Shown here: positions 53,778 to 64,000 of the stretch, piece by piece
Numbering within the stretch: position 1 is the stretch's first letter
Layout of the letters: each line of letters begins with the position of its first letter
The notes under the pieces: generated by a model
What the model saw: only the letters and a program-made list of their open reading frames with translations
Database searches by the model: none
What the model was told of the DNA's origin: nothing
NCBI GenBank assembly: GCA_003344405.1
Contig: NOWV01000008.1
Span: 372,001 to 436,000, forward strand
Reading direction: 5' to 3'
Length of the DNA: 64,000 nt
Origin: Trichoplax sp. H2
Taxonomy: Eukaryota; Placozoa; Uniplacotomia; Trichoplacea
Position numbers and translations under genes: made by a program

Positions 53778-54521
53778 GCTTTCGATGATTTCTGTAGCTC
53801 AACTGAATGAAGTAATGATGAAGAAGAAGGAAGGATGCAGTTCTCCTATTAGCACCGGAAGGCGAGCTTGCGATCCACTTACTCACTCGATGTGCGTACT
53901 GCACAGGCGCATTAGCACAATGTCGTCCAGCTCGATCTCACGTGGGTTTACAGATAGCATGTCATAATGTGAGGAGTGTAGTGTTTCTTACCACGATGCA
54001 AGCATAACGATACAGTATAGAATACGACAACAGCGAGTCGTTTCCGCAGTCCGTCAGTCCCGATGCCCACCCGGCTACAGTACTTTACACAGTATTGACT
54101 GAAGATTACAATACTATATACTGTATCTCCCATTACTTGTATCGTAGCGTACAGTGTACAGTATTTAGTCCTTGAGTATACAGTACTGTAGATTGTAAGA
54201 AAATTGCTGTTTGCAAAAATAATGTCACCCCTAGCGAGATACTAGCTACTGTACTGTGTAAATTCTTCGTTAGCCAATGAGAATATCTGGTCAAGACTAG
54301 AGCGTTAACGACGATTGGCCTAGAAGAAATGGGTGACATCTTATTTTGCACGACCAAGCTGCGCAGTAGCCATAAGTATTGCTAACGTTTAGTATTGTAC
54401 CCATACAGTACCAAGGGACTCTACTGTACCAGGGAATTTTTCGCAGCCTAATCGTACTTAGCGTCCCTAAGGGGATCAAGGCCTCTACTGCGCAGCTTTC
54501 ACCACAGAACTGGATGGTAAT
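53778..54521. promoter_or_regulatory. Shared upstream region of divergent PES1 and RSRC2-like genes
   Basis: About 745 bases separate the proposed start codons of PES1 (minus) and the RSRC2-like gene (plus), so both promoters must lie here, possibly as one bidirectional promoter. The segment is less AT-rich than most of the window and contains GTACAGTA palindromes at about 54150-54190. No TATA box or defined factor site is claimed. Confidence 0.5.
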
Positions 54522-57500
54522 ATGGCGTCCAGCTTATTAGTTGGCTATGGTGGATCATCTTCGTCTGAAAGTGATGAAGGAAAGGTAACTTACAACAACG
54601 ATTACTGCTGTAGATTTATAAATTGTACTAAGGTGGATATGTCATGCTATTATCCTGTGTGCTACGGTATGGGACTACGATTTTAAGTAGTCCCTTGGCT
54701 AAGGTAACAGGATGACCATGAATCTTCGATACTGCCATGAAATCTGTGTCCATATATGAATTCTCTTTCATCGATGATATCGTTGAAAGAGTAGATCAGT
54801 ATAGATTGAAAACTACTGCTAATGTTCTATATATATATATATATATATACTGTATATACTTGTAAGATTTTGCTGGCTTCAATCCCAGTCCATTTGCTCT
54901 TTTTGCTATCATTATTATCGTGTATGCTACGGCAACAGGATGACCATGAATCTTCGAGGCTGCCCACGAAATGCGGGACTCTTGTCAATAGACTGTAGCA
55001 ATTCTCTTTCATTGATGATGTCCTTGAAAGAGTAGATCAGTATAGATTAAAAACTGCTGCTGGTGTTCTCTGTATATACTATATATATATATATTCTTAG
55101 AAGATCTCATTGGCTTCAATCCGATTCAATTTGCCCTCTTTGCTATAATGATGATCCTGTATGCTGCGGCGTGGGACTACTATTTTGAGTAGTGCCTGGG
55201 CTACAGCAACAGGATGACCATGAATCTTCAATGCTGCTATGAAATGGATGAGCAACCAGATAGCAATGATGGTTTCTAACCTGTGCTATCCATACGTGAC
55301 TCTTGTCAATACAGCAATTCTCTTTCATTGATGATGTCCTTGAAAGAGTAGATCAGTATAGATTAAAAACTGCTGCTGTTGTTCTACATATATACTATAT
55401 ACTGTATACTTAGAAGATCTCGCTGGCTTCAATCTGATTCAGTTTGCCCTCTTTCCTATAATGATGATCCTGTATGCTACGGCGTGGGACTACTATTTTG
55501 AATAGTCCCAGGCCTACAGTAACAGAATGGTCATGAATCTTCGATGCTGCTATGAAATGGATGAGCAACCAGATAGCAATCATGGTTTCTAACCTGTTTT
55601 ATCCATACGTGACTCTTGTCAATACAGCAATTCTCTTTCATTGTTGATGTCATTGAAAGAGTAGATCAGTATAGATTGAAAACTGCTGATGGTGTTCTAC
55701 ATATATATATATATATATATGTATATGTTACATACTTGTAAGATCTCGCTGGCTTCAATCTGATTCAATTTGCTCTCTTTTGCTAAAGGTTAGCTAAACA
55801 CTTTCCTATCACATAGTCACAGATATGATTCCATTCGTACTTTATTCTTACAAGTATGGATTGAAAACTACTACTTGCAACGTTGGTCATGGAGTATATC
55901 TTGACTTTACAGTATCATGCTTGATTGCATGAGAGAAAGCAACCCTTAACTTCAAACCGATCTGATAGCTATGGACTACCAACCGGCTACATGATTTATG
56001 AAGTACAACTTTAACCATCGGTGCCTTTTATTACTGTAGTAACATCCTATTGCCTTTGGGGACAACTTCATTTCTCATCTGTCTTATTTCATTTTAATGC
56101 TTTACTGTTTTGCTACATTAGGCTAGCAATATCCTGTTGATTCTTAGAGGACAGCTTTTAAAAGATTTGATTAGCCAAAGGACAATACTGTACTGTATAC
56201 TCAGTGTATAACTCTTCACTTCTGACCTTTCTTATGATACTGTATTCACTACTGATTTGCTGCATTTAGATTACTACTCTTTTGGGGATGGTTAACTAAT
56301 GTACAAATGCTGTATAGAATACTTTTCACTTCTGGCCTTTCTTATGATACTAGATTTACTACTGATTTACTGCATTGGGTTAGTAGCATCCCGTTGACTG
56401 TTGGGCAAATGCTTCACGAAATGTGCAAATACTGTATACGCGTAGAATACCCTTCACTTCTGTCCTTTCTTATGATACTGTATTCACTCCTGATTTACTA
56501 CATTGACTGTTCACGTCTAGACTTTCTTATGATACTGTGTTCACTACGGATTGGCTGCATTAGGTTAGTATCATCGCGTTAAGGTACACATTACGACTCA
56601 CTACCACAAAGAATAATCCTTAATTTCTAACCTATCTTATTACATTTTACAACCCTAAATTGCTACACAAGCTTAATAGCATCCTGTTGGCTTTTAGGGT
56701 ACGACTTTTTGGAAACGGTTAGTCAATGTACGGTAGAATAATTTATCCCTGAACTTCTGACCTGTCTTATTACATTTTAGTACTGACTTGCTACTTAAGG
56801 TTAGTAGCATCCCGTTAACTACTAGAGTACAGTTTGCTACCACATGCAATCATTCTTAACTTCTAACCTGCCTATTACATTTTAGTACTTGCTACATTAG
56901 GTTAGACTCGTTGGCTTCTAGGACACGACTTTCAGGAGACAGCTTACTAATGTATACTACGAGTATAGTATAGAATAACCCTTTACTTCTGATCTGTCTT
57001 TTATTATAATTTAATAATACGAACACATTCCATGAGATTGGTAGAGTCCCGCTTATATTTAAGCTAGGACGTTAAAACGGCTAGCTAATGTACACAATGA
57101 CTGGCTTTACAAAATCTATTCTTTTTCCAATCATTCTGTACTTTGAAGCTCTTCTTATATAGGAAAACTAATAATCACAAACCTTACTATACCTCCGTAT
57201 TTCTGACTTACCAACAAAATTATTCTTTATTAATTAAATGTTTTATTTCTATGACTTGCTGTGCTTTCTTATTCACAACACGATATGAAAGATGTTTATG
57301 ATCACCGGTTTACACCATTGATCCTACAATCTATACGATTACATATTCTAATCATGTTATCGAGTAATAATTATATTGTACTATAAAGGTATTGAAAATG
57401 TTCTACCTGGTGTCTACAGTAGTCATTTCAGACCTAATACGCTACATCTTACCACATTCAGATATTAAAAGTCTGTAGTACAAGAATTATAATGCGTAGT

Positions 57501-59223
57501 ATTTGCCTCTTGTCACGTATATTGCGTAGGACTACCTGTAACTGTCAAAAAATATTGCGTTAATTATATTATAATACAGTACGTAAGTAATTTTAATCAC
57601 TTTTACTCCGTCTAATTAAAATGCCTGCAACACTAACTTATCACTCTTTAAAATTACAATATGAAGGTTGCCTCATTTTTGTTTCATAGGTAAAGGATTT
57701 AGAAAGTCATAATCGTGATGATGTTGATAATAAAAATGATAATGAGAGTACCGATCTAAAGTCGAGCCATAAAGTTACAAAAAAGCCTGAAACTTCACCT
57801 TTACGGTCCGGTAGTGATGACCAAGGTGAAATAAGAAAAACTTCAACACAGTCGCGAAATTATTCACCGCCATCTCATGAAAGAAGAAGTCATCATAGAG
57901 ACAATGGTTCTTCACGTTATCGCCAATCAGGACGAGAACATCGTTCTCCTGATCGCCATGCTAGACATTCAAGGTCTGATCGTGACCGTTCTCGAACTCC
58001 TGACCGTCAGCGTTACAGTCGTTCTTATTACCGTCAATCTGATCGTCATCGGGATTATCATCGTCGCGATCGTAGTAGACGATCCCATTCTACTAGTCCT
58101 AAAAGGTATAGTAAACACTCTGCGATGAGTAACTATCATGGGAGAGATAATTCCAGAAGAATGAGTTCTGGCGGCGAGCATACTAGCCATCGTAGCAGTG
58201 ACCATCGAGATGAATCGCAGTCCAGTAGTAACAAGGCTGCAACAGAAAGTAATGCACTACCAGCTACTAACCCGTCGTCATCTAGCAGTGGGACTTTGAA
58301 TGCGCCCAAGCCAGGTTGATATACACTGTTTCTATATTTTTCTATAAACACTAAAGAACACATTTCAATAGCAATGCTTGCGATATTCATAAATCATGAA
58401 AAGTCTATTCTTAAGTGACATAATGAATATCTACGCGTATCTTAATCAGGAATTGCGCGAATATTTATTACTTTTTATTCTGTAATGTATAGGCCAATCT
58501 TCACTAAATGTTAATTCTGCCGATGCTGAGACTAGTCAGGAAGCATTATTAAAGAGTGTATTACATGGTAGTCAAATGATCAATGCAGCCAAAGCTGCGA
58601 TTCAGAATCAGAAGAGGAAATTACTTTGGAGTGGTAAAAAGAAGGAGGTATCGCGTCATTATTGCGTATTAGATCAGTGAAATTTCTGGCTAGTAACTAT
58701 CTCTAATTCGTGTGCTACTCAAATCATGAAGAACTATACTCAAATAATCCATTTATTTAACTAAATTAATTAAAAAAATAATCACAAATAGTAATTGTAG
58801 AATCGTATATCAACTAAAGTTTTATTGTGTCTCTAATCTTAATCTTTGCTATGATATCTATGAAATAGATTGATTGTTAGTTAAAAAATTTAACGCCATT
58901 TTCATATTGCGTTACGATAGGAGCGATCCAGTGGCAATTGGAAAGGAGTGGCTTTCGATGATGATTCAGCAACTAATCGAATGAGTAAATTTAAGCGATT
59001 GATGGGCATAACTAATCAAGGGGCTAATAAAGGAAATGATGATATGGCCAGTCCAGAAGAATCGAAGGAGCCTGATAAAATTGAAAATGTAGAGGATATA
59101 AAGCCAACGGATGCTCATCCCGAAAAAAGTACAAAGATGTTAGACGATTTACAACAACAATATGATGCTGCCAGGGTATTCACTCATACTCAGAGAGGTT
59201 ATGGATTGGGATTTTCTTCATAA
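54522..59223 (+). CDS. RSRC2: RSRC2-like Arg/Ser-rich nuclear protein with SMAP-type C-terminus
   Basis: Four exons, 54522-54584, 57690-58314, 58493-58647 and 58921-59223, phases 0, 1, 0; 381 residues. The N-terminus (MASSLLVGYGGSSSSESDEGK) is followed by a long RS/RD/RH-rich segment (about residues 75-190), a Ser-rich linker, a helical AAKAAIQNQKRKLLWSGKKKE segment, then the conserved C-terminal block with KFKRLMGI, LDDLQQQYDAAR and THTQRGYGLGF. That block matches the SMAP family tail of RSRC2 (arginine/serine-rich coiled-coil protein 2), and the RS domain suggests a nuclear-speckle protein with a role linked to splicing. Exact function is not known for the family. Intron 1 (3.1 kb) is unusually large for this window and is filled with tandem repeats. 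Confidence 0.88.
54720..55780. repeat. Tandem array of about 240-317-base units in RSRC2 intron 1
   Basis: Four units share GTAGATCAGTATAGATT(A/G)AAAAC at about 54791, 55031, 55348 and 55661, preceded by CAATTCTCTTTCATTGATGA and CAGGATGACCATGAATCTTC, and followed by a TA microsatellite, GATCTCGCTGGCTTCAATC and a GGGACTACTATTTTGAGTAG stretch. Spacings are about 240, 317 and 313 bases; the shorter period lacks one internal segment. A decayed partial copy follows at about 55850. Confidence 0.88.
54833..55725. repeat. TA-dinucleotide microsatellites inside each repeat unit
   Basis: Runs of (TA)n occur at about 54829-54848, 55078-55092, 55387-55400 and 55702-55721, once per larger unit and at the same place in it, with different lengths. 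They have therefore expanded or contracted independently after the units duplicated. Confidence 0.8.
56150..57000. repeat. Second tandem array, about 100-130-base units, RSRC2 intron 1
   Basis: Degenerate units share CTTCACTTCTGACCTTTCTT, ATGATACTGTATTCACTACT and GATTTGCTGCATTAGGTTAG then TAGCATCCCGTTGACT. Recognisable copies start near 56215, 56326, 56452, 56513, 56615, 56752, 56850 and 56972. Similarity falls off toward the right end. This array is unrelated in sequence to the one at 54720-55780. Confidence 0.75.
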
Positions 59224-60400
59224 TTAATTTTGGCTTCGTGTTATACATACAGATGCTTCGATTTTATGCAGCATATGATCTATATTCAAAGATTGGATAG
59301 CCACAACTCTATACTATATTGTTTTATTTAAGCTTATAGCAAAAAATGTCTGTGTACTGTTTCCTAATTTGTTCTACGGGTTTACTCGCATGTAAGTAAT
59401 GTACAGTTTATAATATATGTTACTCAGTACATTTGACCAAAAATAATTACTGTATCTAGTGTATACTGTTCATTTTTTTGTGATAAATTTGATGCATGGT
59501 AATAGTTGTAAGTTGCTATCGCGATTACTCTTGTCATTGCTATTACAAGTGCTGATGCTAATAATTTAAATGTATACGTTTTCTTAGTAAAAGTAATTTC
59601 TGCTGCATATCGGACTATTTATAGCGCTTTCTCGGCTAACGGACAAGTACCAATATTGAAATGTGCAATCATCTAAGACATATGGATAACTTTCCATTCA
59701 TTAAGCTAGACACTAATTAAGCTGCGTACTTATTGCCTTATATCCTACCTACTTTTCACGTAACTAATATGAGTATACTGTACAACGACAGGTATAATAA
59801 CTGATGTAATGTGGTGATATTCATCAAAAGACATTATAGAGACTCAAAATATCATGTTAAAGATCATTGGCAGTGTACTAAACAATGCGTATTTTGTGTA
59901 AAAAAATTTCGCCTTTTTCTAGCATCGTGCAGAAATAGATCGGCAAACTACAGTTCAAAAGTAGATATTCACATAACTGAATAATTAAAGATACGTAAAT
60001 TGAACAAGCGTCCTTTATTAAACGAGTTTGATTAATTTTTAGCCGTTACTTTCTAGCAGAAATTTAATTTTTAACATTACGATGCGCTGAGGTACTGCAA
60101 TACAATTAATTTCTTATACAGGTACAGATACGGTGGCTAGGGCACACCGAGCTATTCAACTTTTGGCTATCATGTAAATACAAAAATCCCAGAATTGACG
60201 TACTTTAATTAAGATAAAAATCGAATATTTAACATTACAAACTTTTTATTCTTCTTTTTTAATGAAACTGTTACTTTACAACAATAAGTGGTAGCCTCAA
60301 GAAGCAGAAGTTTAGTCTAAATAACTTAACAAAATACATCACGCAATCCAAGGGCGATCAATACAACAATCTATACAAACGTCATTTAATCTACACTCTT
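59224..60400. other. Spacer between convergent RSRC2-like and SPT6 genes
   Basis: About 1.2 kb with the 3' flanks of both genes. A minus-strand AATAAA at 60250-60245 lies about 150 bases downstream of the SPT6 stop and is a plausible polyadenylation signal. No exon or repeat was recognised. Confidence 0.5.
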
Positions 60401-63400
60401 CTAATTACGTCTTGAATGATATGATCGGTATCTATCATCTCTATGACCTCTATTCCTTCTATCATATTGACGTTGGCTATCTCTTTTTTGATCACTTTGC
60501 TGACTCTGTGGTGTTTCCCAGCGCCTATCGTGATTGTCGTTATAATCTTTGTTTAAATTCTCAGCAGGCTTTGGTGCAGACCAAGTAGATGACCAGTTAT
60601 TTTCCCACTGATTAATCTTTTGTGGCTCGGAATTTCCGGTAGAAAGTTGTTGATAACCGTAATTAGCATAGGTCGGAACGTTGTTATTAGATAGCCAGTC
60701 ATCCTTTTGTTGAATACTTTGCAGTGTGGACATTAGTTGAGACTGGGATATATTAGTAAGATTATTTACGGCTTGCATTACATTCGGAGGAACAGCATTC
60801 ATAGGAGTATCTTGGCTAACACTTGTACCACGAGATGTTCCCGGCATAGGATCTCTAAAGTGCCTTTTAAACCAATGTAGTAGCGCATCCAATTTAGCAT
60901 GTAAACGCCCGCGAAATCGAAATCCTTCGGGAGTTACAGTTACATATTCATAGCAGGGATGATTACGAGGCAAATAACTTAGCATAAATTTTCCCGGATA
61001 TTTGCTGGAAGCACTAAAATGATACGGAATCCGGGAAGGTTGCTTCTTTTTCTCCGATAACAGTAACTTTTCAAGCTCCTTTTTCTCTGTATCACCAGCT
61101 ACGTAATAATAACGGTGATTAATTATGTCTCTGGTTAATGCAGCCATGGGTTGTACATATCTCGCTAAGATTTCATCAAGATCTTCATACTCCTAATAGT
61201 TTTAAAAGTTTTGTTAATTTTAAAGTTTTCAATTTAAATTTCTTTCATATTACAGTTTAATACACTCACCTCATTACCAATCCGTAAAGAATGACCAAGG
61301 CTAAATGAATTAACTTTACCTTCCTCCCTTATATCAACGTGCTGATAAATATCATCGAGGACTTTCCAAGTTAAAGTCAAGTGATCAGATCCCTAGTTAC
61401 ATAAAAATGAATACAATAAGGACATCCTGACCAGCAAAGTGACATGACAATTATTCTGATCAAGAGAATAATGTTATAATTTTATTATATTAACCTTTCT
61501 ACTAGGCCTAAATACTGCATCACCATTATCTAGATGGGATAATTTTTCAACTGCATCTTTATATGATATGTTGTGAAATGAAGGATGGACAATAATGCGC
61601 TTGATATAAGCTAAATAATTAAAAATTAGGTACATTAATTGATCTATACATGGTGAATTAATTATCTAAAGATATGACGAATGTTGTGAGGCACATAAAA
61701 CTCGACGCTTACGAATTTGTTGTTTCTTCGTTTTCTTCACGTCTTCTTCCATATCTGCTTTCTCGATCTCAGTATCGTAATAATTATCTTTTGGTTTACT
61801 ATCGATAACATAAATCATTTCGATATTGTTAGAGTGTATGTGTGAAGTATCGTTAGGGGCGGCGAAGTATAATATTTACTATCAGAAATGCGCTGATATT
61901 TACACGCACCTGAATTGATTATCATGATCTGCTAAATCAGACGATTTGCAGGACAGGTCCACCGAAAGTTTATCAATATTTAACTTAATTATTCTACAAT
62001 GAATCACCATTCCAATCTATAGAAAATACAACAAATTTCTTAGGCGAAGAGGATTGTAAAAATCTTAGAGTCGTTATTATTACCTTAACACGTTCTTCTG
62101 GCGTTCGTATTTGCTTATCACTGATATTTTTCGTACTAATAAAACCAGTAATTCCACTATCTAATATAACTTTTACGCCGATAGCGATACCTTTACACTC
62201 GTTGTTGTCAATGTGTCTCCATACCTAGTAAAAGTATTTCGACCGAAATAAATGATCAAAGGTGAGATAACAATTTAATGTTTATGGTGTACCATATCTG
62301 TTACTTGCTTACCTCGCTAAGTTCTTTAAAGGAGTCAAATAAACATAACGGACAAGTCCAAGTGTTAGAAATTGGATCTCGTTCAGGATTAACTCGATCG
62401 ATTTGATCTTTCGTTGGTCGTCGATGAACAATACCAATAACACGACAAATTATTAATTGGCCATAGCATAACGATTCTGGCGTTTCATCTACCAATAAGT
62501 AGAATACTTCTTCCGGACTCAAGCTATCAAAAGGCTGACGACACTCTTTATACCTGTGTGTTAATTCTTCACGGATATCGTATAAAGTTACAGATTTATT
62601 TCCAAATCCCTGAAATAGTAGAAATTGTTTAGACTTGCCGATTAAACTAAAACCAATAATGCCATGTTAAAGAATTGTACGTATGACTGTAATAGTATAT
62701 ATTCACCTGGCGCTTTAACTCTTCGGCAAATGCATCTAAATCAAGATCCTTAAGTTTATCAGGTTGATCGATTATGTCATGTACGACTGTAGCTTGATTT
62801 ATTTCTTCTGCAGACTAAAGAAAATAGCTAGATTATTCCATTGTCATATTAAAGAGATCTAATACCATCCAAAGCTATATGACTCCTATGCATTTTATGA
62901 CTTACTTCATCGTAATCTAAGGCATCAATTGCCATTTTACGCGCCCAGTCATAAGCCTCAGGATGGATACGAGTGGTATCTAATATTTCAGCATAATCGC
63001 TGGAAAAAGTAGGATAAACTTTAAAGTCAGTATAATTAAGATTACAGAAAGCGAAAGTCTAAAATTAATTATTATACTACAAGATACAGTTGATAACAAC
63101 AACCTATTGCATAATAACCTGTCATCTACTTTATTTGTAGGAATCTTGATAAAACCAGCACAATTTACAAATAAGTTCGGACCCATACCGCATTCTGTTA
63201 CCAAAGACTTTCGATTTCTCAGACGGAGATTTCCCTTCTTTAATAACTAGACCGTAGTTACAGAGAGCATTCTAATAGTTACAAGTAATACAGAATAACA
63301 ATCCAATAGTATTTAAACTGTTCAATAGCATACCTTCAGCAATGCCGTTGCTTTACGAGGACCAAGACCACATACGAATGAAAGTAATGACGAGTAGCGT

Positions 63401-63931
63401 TCATTTGTTAAGCATAAGTTCAGATCAATTCCAATATCATTAATGCAATTGATAAATTCGATGTATAACGCTTCCATAAGATCAGGTTTAGGAATTTCAG
63501 CCTAAAATATAATTTATCTTTTAACTATGACAAGCAGAAATATCTTTATCGTGGCTGTTAATACCTGTAATATATGGAGCCTAAGGCATAATATTTCTTC
63601 ATCATCTGATGTTAGCAATTGAGATAACTCCAAAAGAGGTTCTTGCATATAACGAGCTAAAGAAATAGCGTGACAGAGTAATGGAGGATACTCCGGGAAT
63701 TCGTTCTTAACAACGAAAAGTAAAGGGTGATCTGTTCAGTGACCTGTGCATAACTTTTTTATCATAATCCATCACTTAATTTAATTTCCGAATACCTTAG
63801 CGCGTTTAGAAGATTCAAACAGACGTGGGATACAAGGATCTATCAGTTCAACACTTATAGGTGGCAAATCTTCTTCGGACTGTAATTCATTTACAATCGC
63901 TTCTAAGTCTTTCTTAACACCAGTTGCTTGC
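60401..63931 (-). CDS. SUPT6H: Transcription elongation factor SPT6, C-terminal part (runs off right edge)
   Basis: Thirteen minus-strand exons: 63931-63796, 63705-63565, 63501-63334, 63246-63119, 62999-62906, 62814-62707, 62609-62313, 62224-62084, 62016-61910, 61798-61713, 61610-61495, 61392-61270, 61192-60401; the last 811 residues, all phase-consistent. In order: [10 protein letters not shown] and [10 protein letters not shown] (YqgF-like to helical region), a helix-hairpin-helix with [13 protein letters not shown], the death-like/DLD region ([31 protein letters not shown]), an S1 domain ([26 protein letters not shown]), and the tandem SH2 module ([46 protein letters not shown]). A Gln/Asn/Arg-rich tail follows. 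SPT6 is a nuclear histone chaperone that travels with RNA polymerase II; its tandem SH2 binds the phosphorylated Rpb1 linker. The N-terminal acidic and core regions lie beyond the window. The tail is shorter than in vertebrates. Confidence 0.95.
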
Positions 63932-64000
63932 CTGTAGAGCATTAATATTGTTAATTTCGGGATTTGCAATTATAAATATTTTTTACTGTCTGCATTTTTG

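Noticed and set aside
54829-55725. TA microsatellites considered as independent elements or origins
   Set aside because: They sit at the same place in each larger repeat unit and are explained as part of it.
57877-58390. Val/Ile- or Thr-rich frames on both strands over the RS domain
   Set aside because: Shadows of the Arg/Ser/His/Asp codons of the RSRC2-like exon 2.

Overview
The window is eukaryotic, AT-rich nuclear DNA with intron-dense protein-coding genes on both strands. Introns are mostly 40-700 bases with GT-AG ends (two look like GC-AG). The gene families, including a seven-span PRRT-like receptor, SEC14L with a GOLD domain, theta-class GSTs, GOSR1, Pescadillo, RSRC2 and SPT6, point to an early-branching animal. 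The compact introns, base composition and abundance of TACTGTACAGTA-like palindromes would fit a placozoan (Trichoplax/Hoilungia type). That organism call is inference; no species marker is present.

Layout. 1-9619: no gene recognised. 9620-12262 (+): a two-exon receptor-like gene with a long Glu/Ser/Pro repeat ectodomain and a seven-span PRRT3/4-like C-terminus. 14523-15433 (-): a TPR protein with two C-terminal membrane segments. 15434-26024: a second gene-poor stretch. 26025-30644 (+): a complete 15-exon SEC14-like (CRAL-TRIO plus GOLD) lipid-transfer gene. 33689-41263: three theta-class glutathione S-transferase paralogs (+, -, +) with identical intron positions and phases. 43291-44443: a mosaic of short repeats and GTAC palindromes that ends about 34 bases before the start codon of GOSR1 (44477-46835, +), a Golgi Qb-SNARE. 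48350-53777 (-): Pescadillo (PES1), ribosome biogenesis. 54522-59223 (+): an RSRC2-like RS-rich nuclear protein, head-to-head with PES1. 60401-63931 (-): the C-terminal 811 residues of the elongation factor SPT6, running off the right edge.

Exons were assembled by eye: splice ends, reading phase and family similarity had to agree. The genes are independent housekeeping or sensory genes and not a pathway cluster; the only functional cluster is the GST triplet. The right half (26-64 kb) is gene-dense, the left 26 kb is gene-poor. No tRNA, rRNA, CRISPR or intact transposon was recognised. The most interesting material is the GST paralog that has lost a glutathione-binding Ser, the two GC-AG introns in PES1, the repeat-rich receptor, and the GTAC-palindrome repeat mosaics.
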